This document shows, in pieces, positions 35,701 to 40,860 of a stretch of DNA of 64,000 bases. Numbering within the stretch: position 1 is the first letter of the stretch; each line of letters begins with the position of its first letter. The stretch lies in the NCBI RefSeq assembly GCF_023078275.1, contig NC_062990.1, positions 3,914,549 through 3,978,548 on the forward strand, read 5' to 3'. The stretch is from Leguminivora glycinivorella. Taxonomy: Eukaryota > Arthropoda > Insecta > Lepidoptera > Tortricidae. The notes below the pieces were generated by a model. The model saw nothing but the letters and a program-made list of their open reading frames with translations. It did not search any database and had not been told where the DNA came from. The translations under genes and the position numbers were made by a program.

Positions 35701-37291
35701 ATTTCGAACTCGTACCAATGAGAGCTTATGATTTATGGTAACTCAAATTAGATTCAAAATCTTGGAGAAACCAAAACAGATCTAAAACCAGATGAAAGGT
35801 CAACGACCGATCATAAAACTGACAGAACATAAAAAAATCGTAAAAACCTACTTTAATCCCAAATGATCGGCACAATTAACGATAAAACTAATGAGTTCGG
35901 AGCAACAGTGCTTGGGGACTAATTAGTATGGAATTGATATAGCTTCGTCTGATTGTAGGTACTTTTTATTACTTACATTGAAAATTGAGAAATAAAATAC
36001 TAGGACTAAAACCCAAAAACTTTGTAAGCGAGACGTGTGCCAAATTATTATGTTATACACTTTTTTGCAAATTTTCTTTAAAAAGAACCCATCGAATATC
36101 GAGTACTTTGCACCTTAATATTTCTTATTTAAGATATTGTCATAATGTTGTATACGAGTGAAATGTTCGACATTGTTAAGTATAAGTTAAGTATAAGTCA
36201 TTGGCACTTGACCGGCCATTTCATTATTAATTATCTTAAAATGTACACCTATCCGCACTCTAGATGGCGCTGAACAACGCCTCCTAATTGTGGCCGCGTT
36301 CAGATGTTTTAGAAGGGCAGGTCGTTCAGCTGCGTTCGTGGCCCACGAACTGGTCTCGCCGGAAGATCAGCGCTGACCCCTGGGTCAGCATTTATGCTGA
36401 GGCGGGACTATTTCGTGGTAAACCAGAGTTACATTTTTTTTTTAAATCTCATCACTTATTAGAATTTTATATAATACTTATGTATACTAACTGTCTTTAC
36501 CATTAAATAAATTATTGAATCTGAATCTGAATAACGGTATCACCTTAGATTGGCGTTAAGTTTCACTTGCCATAAATCTATGTCAAAAGTGACACTTAAC
36601 GCAATTTACAAGTATAATCGAAAGCTACAAGACATTTTTTTGTAGCGCCATCTATGTGTGGTGTAGTGGCGCGTTCTTAGGCGGTCGCATTTTAATGTAT
36701 GGGATGGTATGATCTCCTTATATTTAATCTATGGCCGGAGCCGATTCAGAGTCGATAGGTTTAGGAATTCCCTAAGATATCTGCAACACTACGAGTATAG
36801 TCAGCCAATTGGAACCCTAGGCCACTATAGAACTATGTCATAGTGACGTTATCAATCAGGTTGTAAGAAATCTCTTACGGCTTGTCATTTTGACATGGTT
36901 GTAGAGTGGCCTAGGTTTCCAATAGGTTGACTGCTTGATTAGAAGTGGTTATAAACTGAAAATCACTATCACTATCACTACATAGTATAAAACAAAGTCG
37001 CTTTCTCTGTCCCTATGTCCCTATGTATGCTTAAATCTTTAAAACTACGCAACGGATTTTGATGCGGTTTTTTTTAATAGATAGAGTGATTCTAGAGGAA
37101 GGTTTACATGTAGGTATAGTACCCGTGCGAAGCCGGGGCGGGTCGCTAGTTAAATATAAACTAACCTGATCCGTCGGCTCTCTCGCAAACCTCTGCTCAT
37201 GTTGCCCATAACTGCAGCCCAGCAGTAACAGCAACAGGACTTCCGGTCGCCAACTTCCGGTCCTTCCGGTCCACAGGTTTAAGGGCGCCAT
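10619..37291 (-). CDS. kirre/rst-like: Roughest/Kirre-type Ig-superfamily cell adhesion protein, 5' part (7 coding exons)
   Basis: Single-pass membrane adhesion proteins of this family (Drosophila Roughest and Kirre, vertebrate Kirrel) bind Sns/Hibris/nephrin partners across cell contacts in myoblast fusion, eye patterning and nephrocyte slits. Seven exons with GT-AG borders join in one frame: 37291-37166, 24409-24259, 13627-13547, 13130-12979, 12377-12286, 11669-11561, 10792-10619 (126, 151, 81, 152, 92, 109 and 174 bp; 295 codons). In order they give a signal peptide (residues 1 to about 30), Ig1 (about 43-125, cysteines in LPCRV and YQCQV, tryptophan in VQWTQ), Ig2 (about 130-215, cysteines in IECVSVGGKPAA and ITCQAQN) and the first half of Ig3 (RLRCDVDANP, YRWYINN). 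The strings DFGLGTSRNL, GSDEEG, RSRYAKLTVLV and YAPKV match the family closely by my recall. The rest of Ig3, Ig4-5, the membrane helix and the tail are missing and would lie left of 10619. Whether it is kirre or rst cannot be settled from this half. Confidence 0.93.
11378..11475. repeat. (ATC)n microsatellite and family C fragment
   Basis: (ATC)n at about 11378-11404 runs into GGCACTTTCAGCGGGAAGC and TTTATTATACTGTAG, the end of the dispersed family C described at 25410. The remainder of the intron (10793-11377) shows nothing recognisable. Confidence 0.6.
11561..11669 (-). CDS. kirre/rst-like: kirre/rst-like coding exon 6 (Ig2 end)
   Basis: The exon lies between GTCACAG and GAG|GTATGT, phase 2 in and phase 0 out. 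It encodes LRLTPSKEHHKQTITCQAQN and then ADRAARMATVYIE. The KEHH...CQAQN..AD signature is highly characteristic of the Roughest/Kirre Ig2 and carries its second cysteine. Confidence 0.93.
12010..12131. mobile_element. Palindromic MITE (GGCCCGTTTCTCGAAAGGTA)
   Basis: Arms of about 28 bp, GGCCCGTTTCTCGAAAGGTA plus CAAGCC and its reverse complement, surround an interior of about 65 bases. It lies in the intron between exons 5 and 6. An open frame across it is incidental. Confidence 0.82.
12286..12377 (-). CDS. kirre/rst-like: kirre/rst-like coding exon 5 (Ig2 middle)
   Basis: This exon lies between ATACAG and AG|GTGAGT, phase 0 in and phase 2 out. It encodes ITWVDGNQQVIKKN and ELLPDGQKFRA. ITWVDG directly continues the GGKPAAD of exon 4, as expected for Ig2 strand C. 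Confidence 0.9.
12752..12972 (+). mobile_element. Family P repeat abutting exon 4 donor
   Basis: A nearly complete copy from CCAGACGCAAAAACAACGGGG to AAATTTTGTGGTT. Its end is within about eight bases of the GTAAGG donor of exon 4. The element is antisense to the gene. Confidence 0.78.
12979..13130 (-). CDS. kirre/rst-like: kirre/rst-like coding exon 4 (Ig1 end, Ig2 start)
   Basis: The exon lies between CTTCAG and GAT|GTAAGG, phase 1 in and phase 0 out. It encodes RSRYAKLTVLVAPDPPRIL, a linker, and IECVSVGGKPAAD with the first Ig2 cysteine. The donor has only about 6-8 intron bases before a dispersed repeat begins, so the element stops just short of the splice signal. Confidence 0.92.
13131..13546. 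other. Intron between exons 3 and 4; nothing recognised
   Basis: A short AT-rich intron with no repeat family I recognise. Open stretches running over the exon border are antisense shadows. Confidence 0.5.
13547..13627 (-). CDS. kirre/rst-like: kirre/rst-like coding exon 3 (Ig1, last part)
   Basis: This exon lies between TTGCAG and GTAAGT, phase 1 in and phase 1 out. It encodes DFSLKIQNVTLEDDGDYQCQ followed by a short glycine-rich turn. LEDDGDYQC is the classic Ig strand-F motif and supplies the second cysteine of Ig1. Confidence 0.92.
13668..13946. mobile_element. RTE-like 3' fragment and SINE head fragment
   Basis: 13668-13805 (TTACCCTTCGAGTTGAAAGC, AAATGCCGGGATAAT) is the reverse complement of the repeat at 17690-17985. 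13904-13946 is a lone tRNA-like SINE head (GACCGGTCTGGCCTAGCG to CCTGCTACGC). Confidence 0.6.
13947..14500. other. Intron 2 sequence; nothing recognised
   Basis: AT-rich. No exon, RNA gene or repeat family is supported. Confidence 0.4.
14501..14755 (+). mobile_element. Dispersed family D repeat (SINE-like), most complete copy
   Basis: Family D runs from GTGTGGTGACGGGTTAAGAA through GTGGGTGTCGTAGAAGGCGA and CTTATTTGCCAAGAGTGGCA to CTACCCCTTTATGGGATACA. It ends in a (GTAT)n tail. Fragments are at 42640-42740, 53330-53435, 53848-54000 and 59455-59700. Confidence 0.7.
15680..15845 (+). mobile_element. Helitron-like element (AATGGGAAAGTGTGT ... AAAGCTAGTA)
   Basis: Contains TTTCACGGCAAAACGGAGC, GGAGATAGTTGAAGGGATGG and GAAGCCGCGGGCAAAAGCTAG. 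It has a CTAG 3' end and no TIRs. Copies of the family are at 19225-19375, 45663-45845, 47591-48609 (interrupted), 60165-60212 and 62172-62353. 14756-15679 before it shows nothing recognisable. Confidence 0.72.
16085..16490 (+). mobile_element. Dispersed family F repeat
   Basis: Runs from ACCCTGTTTTTATTGAATTC through TTTGACATGTGCCGTCAA and AATTCATTTATTATGTAT to AAAAAACACGGTGTATTATA. Diverged copies are at 26020-26490 (plus, interrupted) and 22320-22630 (minus). It is noncoding and class unknown. Confidence 0.6.
16741..17362 (-). mobile_element. 5'-truncated non-LTR retrotransposon
   Basis: The minus-strand frame at 17356-17036 reads SQLKWLPIRRRRDSHILALL, FNPATPPYLKERF, AVRLWNSLPVELRLAKSLP and FKNQLKLYYLS. 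This is the end of a Jockey/CR1-like ORF2. It is followed by about 300 bp of 3' UTR ending GCAATAAAGAATATTTAC. The 3' UTR matches 29646-29795 (AACAGGCGGTCTTATCGCT). Confidence 0.85.
17492..17623. mobile_element. Palindromic MITE (GCGTTTTCACATTATCCG)
   Basis: Outer arms GCGCGTTTTCACATTATCCG and CGGATAATGTGAAAACGCGC are perfect inverted repeats, with CCGATATC sub-palindromes inside. Related pieces are at 43464-43516 and 60809-60930. Confidence 0.8.
17690..17985 (-). mobile_element. RTE-like LINE 3' region
   Basis: It carries a CATCATCATC tandem end and GCGTTATCCCGGCATTTGCC, then AAGCGACTGCCATCTGACC and CCGGTTTCCTCACGATGTTT. The second copy is at 27765-28050. The trinucleotide tail on the minus strand suggests an RTE-type 3' end. 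Confidence 0.6.
18129..18372 (+). mobile_element. tRNA-derived SINE, tail type B
   Basis: The tRNA-like head (CTGGCCTAGCGCGTAGTG) is followed by the shared ATGGATGTTTTCTATGTA body. The type B tail (CTTCTTGAGCTTACCGTGGG) and a TAAA-rich end follow. Box B is mutated to GATTCGAGCCC. It is tail to tail with 18366-18620. Confidence 0.8.
18366..18620 (-). mobile_element. tRNA-derived SINE, tail type B
   Basis: Converges on the previous SINE with only a TAAATAAA run between them. Box B GGTTCGAATCC is intact. Confidence 0.8.
18869..19055 (-). mobile_element. Dispersed family C repeat
   Basis: Family C includes ACACCTCGGACAATGGCGATC, CTAAGCTCGTGTACGC, ACAGGCGGTAACTGTGAA and GAGCGGGTGGGCGGCG. This copy is 3'-shortened. 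Apparent frames across it are incidental. Confidence 0.6.
19225..19375 (-). mobile_element. Helitron-like element
   Basis: Minus-orientation copy of the family at 15680 (CCCATTTATAATATTAGTAT at its right end). It sits ten bases from the inverted-repeat element that starts at 19385. Confidence 0.7.
19385..20673. mobile_element. 1.29-kb element with 39-bp perfect terminal inverted repeats, unassigned
   Basis: 19385-19423 and 20635-20673 are perfect reverse complements (TATCGATGACCGTAGGCTCA at the tip). Inside, a second inverted pair (GATGGGTGCGA and GCCTCCACAAA near 19675-19760, reversed at 19995-20085) gives a nested foldback. Short motifs such as GGCGTAA and GTACGTTACA recur. The longest open frame is 77 codons with no recognisable domain, so it is nonautonomous. 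Confidence 0.82.
20674..21020. other. Intron 2 sequence; nothing recognised
   Basis: AT-rich, no supported feature. Confidence 0.4.
21027..21262 (-). mobile_element. Dispersed family C repeat
   Basis: Fuller copy including ACATCTCGGACACTGGCGATC, CAGGCGGTAACTGTGAGG, CTTTCAGCGGGGAGCGGGAG and the TTTATTATACTGTGG end. Confidence 0.68.
21838..21945 (-). mobile_element. Family P fragment
   Basis: Runs from CATAGTGGACCGATATTCAT to CATCCGTTCGTAAGCTAC, where it is cut by the inverted-repeat element beginning at 21948. Confidence 0.62.
22320..22630 (-). mobile_element. Dispersed family F repeat
   Basis: Reverse copy of the 16085 family: AATTCAATAAAAGC at the right end, TGACGGTACATGTCAAAAC in the middle, and CATCGTGTTTTTTTCG at the left. 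Confidence 0.55.
23210..23445 (+). mobile_element. Family P repeat nested in the 21948-23903 element
   Basis: Full-length copy from ACCCCCGACGCAAAAACGA to AATTTTGTGGTTA with a (CTGT)n tract. It interrupts the host element. Confidence 0.75.
23930..24200. repeat. GC-rich block beside exon 2
   Basis: About 270 bases far richer in G and C than the surroundings, with repeated GGGCCTTCGGCCC/CCGAAGG.CC palindromes and GCGAAGCGACGGGC. Composition and hairpins mark it as inserted. Class unknown. Confidence 0.6.
24259..24409 (-). CDS. kirre/rst-like: kirre/rst-like coding exon 2 (Ig1, first part)
   Basis: The exon begins after CCCCAG and ends at GAAGAAG|GTACGT (phase 0 in, phase 1 out). It encodes Ig1 strands A to E: EAIVGSDVILPCRVV, VQWTQNDFGLGTSRN and MIGSDEEG. 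The first Ig cysteine and the core tryptophan are present. A GC-rich repeat block ends about 60 bases downstream of the donor. Confidence 0.93.
24534..24770 (-). pseudogene. LINE ORF2 C-terminal fragment with zinc-knuckle motif
   Basis: The minus strand reads NAWFAALASQSAKRHQRDIC and then CGRVCRSRIGLHSHEKRC before a stop at 24534. The CxxxC...RIGLxSHxxxC pattern is the terminal zinc-finger-like motif of a widespread insect LINE ORF2. No catalytic part is present. Confidence 0.75.
25262..25402 (-). mobile_element. LINE 3' end with (GAAA)n border
   Basis: A (GAAA)n/(GAAGAAA) tract followed by CATTTATTAGCACAAAAGAC, which on the minus strand is a TAATAAATG polyadenylation-like signal. This suggests a truncated LINE tail. 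24771-25261 before it shows nothing recognisable. Confidence 0.5.
25410..25655 (+). mobile_element. Dispersed family C repeat, reference copy
   Basis: Runs from GCACAGTATAATAAAGAGTA through GGCCACTCCCGCTCCCCGCT, GTTACCGCCTGTCA and CACGAGCTTAGAAAGTGTG to GATCGCCAGTGTCCGAGATG. It contains an open frame of about 74 codons that recurs only because the repeat recurs. It is noncoding in my judgement. Confidence 0.68.
26020..26490 (+). mobile_element. Family F repeat interrupted by a TIR-element fragment
   Basis: Two halves of family F (to about 26300 and from about 26425) flank ACCACGTCGGTGGCAAACAG ... CACATGCGCGTTGCCGACCC, which is an end piece of the 33753-34427 element. Confidence 0.62.
26530..26738 (+). 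mobile_element. Dispersed family C repeat
   Basis: Shortened copy with CTCGGCTGCCTCACAGTTACC and GATCGCCAGTGTCCGAGATG. Confidence 0.62.
26960..27165 (+). mobile_element. Truncated LINE 3' end
   Basis: A short frame AYKVLAAAARYLESI ends at TGA (27056). An AT-rich 3' UTR follows, ending GGTTAAATAAATAATAATTTG, the usual layout of a heavily 5'-truncated insect LINE. Confidence 0.6.
27393..27698. mobile_element. Large palindromic MITE, complete
   Basis: Arms of about 150 bp (CATACTATCCCATACATTAA; GCGCCATCTATGTGTGGTG) are reverse complements around a centre near GATTTATGGCTCG. Partial copies are at 6436-6640 and 36535-36738. Confidence 0.8.
27765..28050 (-). mobile_element. RTE-like LINE 3' region
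   Basis: Second copy of 17690-17985, with CATCATCATCATG at its left border. Confidence 0.6.
28060..28258 (-). pseudogene. LINE ORF2 C-terminal fragment
   Basis: The minus strand reads LEMSERPRGPGRPKTTWIGL, IQKDLKDAQIS and DRRAWRSRIRRADPK before a stop. The GRPxTTW...D...DRxxWRxxIRxADP pattern is the extreme C-terminus of a common insect LINE ORF2. Confidence 0.8.
28262..29640. other. Intron 1 sequence; nothing recognised until a weak repeat at the end
   Basis: AT-rich, without exon or RNA signals. 29440-29640 shares TTTACATTGC.AGTGTGATGA and ACATTGTGTGTAACTCGG with 39530-39790, so it is part of an unnamed dispersed repeat. Confidence 0.45.
29646..29795 (-). mobile_element. LINE 3' UTR
   Basis: Matches the 3' UTR of 16741-17362 (ACAGGCGGTCTTATCGCT) and ends, on the minus strand, GCAATAAAGAGTATTG repeated as a CAATA-type tail. 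29796-30795 after it shows nothing recognisable. Confidence 0.65.
30844..31102. mobile_element. MITE with TTAGTCCGTCAGTTA inverted ends (right copy)
   Basis: Same 259-bp length, ends and paired TGACGTCA palindromes as 317-575. Confidence 0.75.
31535..31735 (-). pseudogene. Degenerate non-LTR retrotransposon ORF2 C-terminus (right copy)
   Basis: Partner of 1015-1215 with small base differences and the same broken reading frame. On the opposite strand an apparent reading frame of about 90 codons is only a shadow. Confidence 0.55.
31845..31985 (-). mobile_element. Family P fragment (right copy)
   Basis: Counterpart of 2176-2334, with a few single-base differences. Confidence 0.6.
32107..32352 (+). 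mobile_element. tRNA-derived SINE, tail type A
   Basis: Right-copy partner of 2483-2745. It has a better box A (TGGCTCAGTCGGTAG), box B GGTTCGAATCC and the same type A tail. Confidence 0.82.
32660..32915 (+). mobile_element. Dispersed family P repeat (right copy)
   Basis: Partner of 3051-3304. The (CTGT)n tract differs in length between the two. Confidence 0.75.
33266..33516. mobile_element. TA-flanked MITE (CACTGAGAGAAA), right copy only
   Basis: 251 bp with inverted ends CACTGAGAGAAA/TTTCTCTCAGTG and flanking TA on both sides. The left duplicate keeps the empty site with one TA at 3734-3735. A sister copy is at 45024-45272. The TA duplication suggests a Tc1/mariner-type origin. Confidence 0.88.
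33753..34427. mobile_element. TIR element with ACTACGTCGGTGGCAAAC ends, complete
   Basis: About 675 bp with inverted ends ATACTACGTCGGTGGCAAAC at both borders. An inner segment at 34232-34312 belongs to another MITE family (ends AGTGTAAGGCC). It has no transposase. A fragment of the same family sits at 26303-26420. Confidence 0.72.
34437..34805. mobile_element. Two family P halves in inverted array (right copy)
   Basis: Partner of 4328-4707 with the same junction, so the inverted array predates the duplication or haplotype split. Confidence 0.72.
34973..35150. mobile_element. MITE with AAGGCCTGAGTG ends (right copy)
   Basis: Partner of 4876-5055. The GC-rich CGCTCCGCT run differs by several bases. 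Confidence 0.65.
36535..36738. mobile_element. MITE with CGCCATCTATGTGTGGTG motif, partial (right copy)
   Basis: Counterpart of 6436-6640, essentially identical. Confidence 0.6.
36794..36933. mobile_element. Palindromic MITE (AGTCAACCAATTGGAACCC), right copy
   Basis: Duplicate partner of 6696-6838. Confidence 0.75.
36960..37152 (+). mobile_element. Helitron-like element abutting exon 1 donor
   Basis: Same family as 6862-7052. Its CTAGT end lies about 14 bases from the GTTAGT donor of the kirre/rst-like coding exon 1, so nearly the whole proximal intron is mobile DNA. Confidence 0.72.
37166..37291 (-). CDS. kirre/rst-like: kirre/rst-like coding exon 1 (signal peptide)
   Basis: This exon has 42 codons from ATG at 37291 to CAG|GTTAGT. 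It encodes an arginine-containing N-region, a run of six leucines, a likely cleavage zone near CSYGQ, and the short mature lead-in RFAREPTDQ that precedes Ig1 in this family. The start is supported by G at -3 and G at +4 and by the signal peptide immediately following. The donor is 14 bases from the end of a Helitron-like element. A frameshifted second copy lies at 7068-7193. Confidence 0.92.
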
Positions 37292-37338
37292 GTCATTTAC
37301 ATGGTTTCATGCTTGTATTGGTGGTTGGGACATATCTG
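37292..37338 (-). promoter_or_regulatory. Candidate 3' splice site and upstream-AUG cluster before coding exon 1
   Basis: Reading on the minus strand, a pyrimidine-rich tract ending TTTTGTTGCAG (cut after 37336) is a strong acceptor. The 44 bases between it and the main start contain four further ATGs. Each opens a frame that ends within nine codons, and one is a bare ATG-TAA. The acceptor implies a non-coding 5' exon upstream. The upstream ATGs could lower translation of the main frame. Both are inferences without transcript data. Confidence 0.5.
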
Positions 37339-38643
37339 CAACAAAAGAAGTAAAATATGAATTAATTAATATCGGGGGACGCCTTACACAGATCAACCAT
37401 TTTTTTTACCTAGCTCTTAAACTACGCAAAGCTATGATTTTTCAAACCAGTGTTACACTGTACTACACTGTTCTACAGTAGACCTATGATAATAATATTA
37501 TCATTATAGTAGATAGCGATACAAGTGCGCAAAACATTGAAGGGAGTATTTTAAATGAATTACCTTTTCGCACGTGTATCGTACGACGTTTGCATATGGC
37601 ATTTTGAAGTTTCGTGAGAAGTAAAGTTGTGGCATGTAGGCACTGCTAAATCTTTATCGCAAAAAATTAATCATCATTTCATTGAATTAACATCGCACAT
37701 GGCAACCTAGCTGTCACTTTTAATTAAGTAATTAGATTCTGTCATCGTCACTCATATCGACTGTCATTCGCAAAAACATCTTCATGTCAAATATAAACGT
37801 AATTTTGCTAACATTATGGAGCGACAAGAACATCATATCCGATGAAATTATAATATGCTTTATGCCCACACAAAAAAAATGTATGAACTCACCATCTATT
37901 AATATCTAATGACATCTCAACACATGCAAAACATTCCAACATTTAATAAAAAGATATGAACTAGCCGTTTCCTTTGCACACTTGTAAAGTCATGGGAACG
38001 AATGAATGAATGCTAATCGGGAACGAATGAATGTGAATGATAATTGGAGTGGGCATAATTATAAAAAGAGGCGTTGGAATAATGTAACACGTGGCCTGGG
38101 AGACAAGGATAGGAGTGAATGGATATGCCATTTTACTAGGATCAGATCTGTCTTGACACAAACATACTAAACAAAAGGACTTGAAATAAAACTAATAAAT
38201 GACAAAATAGCATGAAACTATGATAGGGTTTATGATACCATAAATTTCCTCCTCAAATTAGGATAATGTCAACAAATAATAATCTCGCGACATTTTAAGA
38301 GTATGTTTAAGTTGGGTTTTTGTTGACGTTTATTTTCGTTGAAATCGTAGCTTCGTCAGTATAGGTACCTTATGAATTATGATAGTTCATCTTTCATTTC
38401 ATTTCATTGCGTCAATATTCAATACAAAAGCACTTTTTATCAAATAGATACATTGAATTCCCAATTATGACTGTGCCCGCAGTATAATTAAGATAAAAAT
38501 AAATTTTACTTACGCCCTTAATTAATGGGAAGTGTTGTTATTTTGATAGGTCAGTAGTTTACCAATCTGGTACCTATTAAGCATGTTGTCTTTCAAAACT
38601 TTTGTTACCATTTTTTGCCCGTTTATGTATGTCAACTGTCACT

Positions 38644-38788
38644 GCTGGCAAAGGCCGCTTCCCGTTATTTCCAAAGCTCCCGTTGTTGTTGTGCTATTTC
38701 TGGTTTTAATTATGAAGGTGTCAAGGTCGTCCTGCCATCTCCTTTTGGACCTGCCACGTCCGCTATTAATTCATTTACTAATATTTGT
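38644..38788 (-). pseudogene. RTE-type LINE ORF2 C-terminal remnant (right copy)
   Basis: Identical partner of 8546-8690. The plus-strand reading frames over this interval are shadows of it. Confidence 0.6.
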
Positions 38789-38798
38789 TGCCTATTTT

Positions 38799-39355
38799 TA
38801 GGGTTACGTAGTCAACTAGGAAGTCTAGGAACCCTTATAGTTTCGCCATGTCTGTCTGTCCGTCCGTCCGTGCGTCCGTCCGTCCGCGGATAATCTCAGT
38901 AACCGTAAGCACTAGAAAGCTGAAATTTGGTACCAATGTGTATATCAATTACGCCAACAAAGTGCAAAACTAACAAATGAAAAATAAATGTTTTATTAGG
39001 GTACCCCCCTACATGTAAAGTGGGGGCTGATTTTTTTTTATTCCAACCCCAACGTGTGATATTTATATTGTTAGATAGGTATTTAAAAATGAATAAGGGT
39101 TTACTAAGATTGTAAATATGATTCGTTTCGGAAATAATCGCTCCTAAAGGAAAAAAAAGTGCGTCCCCCCCTCTAACTTTTGAACCATATTATGTGTTTA
39201 AAAAATATGAAAAAAATCACAAAAGTAGAACTTTATAAAGATTTTCTAGGGAAATGGGTTTGAACTTGATAGATTCCGTAGTTTTTGAGCAAAATACGGA
39301 AAACTGCGGAACCCAACACTGAGCGTGGCCCGACACGCTCTTGGCCGGTTTTTAA
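38799..39355 (+). mobile_element. Dispersed family E repeat, full length
   Basis: Complete copy, including the ACACGCTCTTGGCCGG end that the left duplicate lacks because of the gap. It is noncoding. Confidence 0.8.
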
Positions 39356-39369
39356 GTTAAACAATTCAC

Positions 39370-39790
39370 AAGCCACTTCCAGTGCCCGCTACATCACATA
39401 TAAAGATAACAACACATGGCCTCACATGTGGCGTCGGAATTTTGTGTAAACTGTTTTTGTGCAATGTTTTTGTTCTAATATGGTTAGATGCGTTCAAATT
39501 GCGCATCAAGGGTTCCGCTGCTTAAAAACATAACACCATAATGTGCGGCAAGGGGAAGAAGTTGAATATTACTAACGAGTGTAACTCAAATCGCGACGGC
39601 TTGCCGGAGCGATTTAAAGACTCGAGTTAGTAATATTCATACTCCCCGAGTTACACACAATGTTTTTCATCACACTTGCAATGTAAAAAATATGTAAATA
39701 GATGTAAAAAACTTTAAGTACGGTACAAGAAATTTCATTATTCCCTCGCACATTTAAAGTGCGGGTGTGATGAAAAAATTATTACTATAC
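39370..39790. repeat. Noncoding repeat-like stretch
   Basis: Contains a GAATATTACTAACGAG...CTCGAGTTAGTAATATTC inverted pair (about 39562-39641) and sequence shared with 29440-29640. No gene. Confidence 0.45.
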
Positions 39791-40084
39791 CTACTATCCG
39801 CAGCTTTAGGTGGAGACTGAAGTCATATTGCTATCCTATCCTAGCTAATGGATATCCTTTGCATTAAAGATAATCAGTACTATAACATCAGTCGCCACTT
39901 GGTATTGCCTTTGCAGTATATTGCCTTTATATCTCCTAGCTTACGAGTAGATCAGCGGTCTTAACCTGTAATCAAACATTAAGCTAATTGTACGATTTAA
40001 AAACGTAACTTTGCTTAAATACTCGCCGGAATTGCATGATCTAAAATTGTACATTTTCAAACACTAAAAAAACCCACTGATTAT

Positions 40085-40222
40085 TATACTCTGTCAAACA
40101 AGTCTGTCAGTAAATAAGAACAAAGAAAAGTATATGCATCCTTTTCTTTAGGGTGCTAGAGAAAAGGATGTCTATAGTTTTCTTTGTTCTTATTTACTGA
40201 CAGACTTGTTTGACAGAGTATA
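40085..40222. repeat. 138-bp hairpin with 63-bp arms
   Basis: 40085-40147 and 40160-40222 are reverse complements with three mismatches. The outer 45 bases are perfect (TATACTCTGTCAAACAAGTC at the tip). The loop is about 12 bases. It could be a foldback MITE or a hairpin-RNA source. Confidence 0.85.
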
Positions 40223-40247
40223 GTTTCCTGGACAGCAACGGCCTAAG

Positions 40248-40577
40248 TGGGCCATTTTTGTCCAAGTTGTCAAAGATGTCCACCCCACTTTTTTTTTGGA
40301 TTCGGAATTTTTATGTGGTTTCCACTCAGAATCGCGAGCCCTTTCAATTCTAATAGGAGAAAAAAAGTGTCCCAAGGTTTTTTCCCCATTCCGTTACCAT
40401 TTTTTTCATACATTTTGTGTGGCGGTAACGGAATGGAAGGTTCGAAAAAATATATGGAATTCTTGGACATTTTTTTCTCCTATCAGGATAGAAAGAGCTC
40501 TCGATTCTGAGTATGAATCGCGTAAATACCCATGTTACAAAAAAGTGGGGTGGACAAGTTTGGACGAAAATGACCCA
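40248..40577. mobile_element. 330-bp foldback element
   Basis: Ends TGGGCCATTTTTGTCC and GGACGAAAATGACCCA. Inner pairs include GTCCACCCCACTTTTTT, AATAGGAGAAAAAAAGTGTCC and CATTCCGTTACC, so almost the whole unit folds onto itself around 40415. Open frames here are palindrome artefacts. Confidence 0.78.
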
Positions 40578-40749
40578 AGTGTAAGGCCTGAATGGACGCT
40601 CATATTGGGCGTGCGGCGTGCATGTCAAACAATTGAAGCTCATACAAGTGTACTGAGTCGACGCCGCATAGGGTGGACGCGCGCTCGCCCGCCCCGCCTC
40701 ACGCCCCGCCAAACGCTCCGCTCCAAGCGTTCACTCAAGCCGTACACTA
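40575..40749. mobile_element. MITE with AGTGTAAGGCCTGAATGGAC ends, cleanest copy
   Basis: AGTGTAAGGCCTGAATGGAC at the left matches the reverse complement of the right end (AGTGTACGGCTTGAGTGAAC) with five mismatches. The interior carries CGCTCGCCCGCCCCGC. Confidence 0.72.
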
Positions 40750-40860
40750 AGTTACTTATATCATTCAAATTAAAGTCGGTTTGCCAGAGATTATCTTTAG
40801 AATGTTTTGAATAGAAAAATCAGTACAAAAAAACGAGAAATTCAAAACTTTTGCGTCTTT

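Larger units (their letters stand above)
30796..38998. repeat. Long duplication, right copy (contains intact coding exon 1)
   Basis: This is the partner of 270-8900. It carries the intact first coding exon of the kirre/rst-like gene at 37166-37291. The left border near 30796 is a real sequence divergence, because flanking bases differ from those left of 270. The right border only reflects where the left copy is cut by the gap. Confidence 0.95.

Noticed and set aside
37290..37481. Plus-strand 63-codon frame opposite coding exon 1 (and its twin at 7192-7383)
   Set aside because: It is duplicated only because the region is duplicated, has no recognisable domain, and overlaps the strong minus-strand exon in antisense.
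40296..40814. 172-codon plus-strand frame
   Set aside because: It spans a foldback element and the adjoining MITE; matching frames on the other strand show it is a palindrome artefact.
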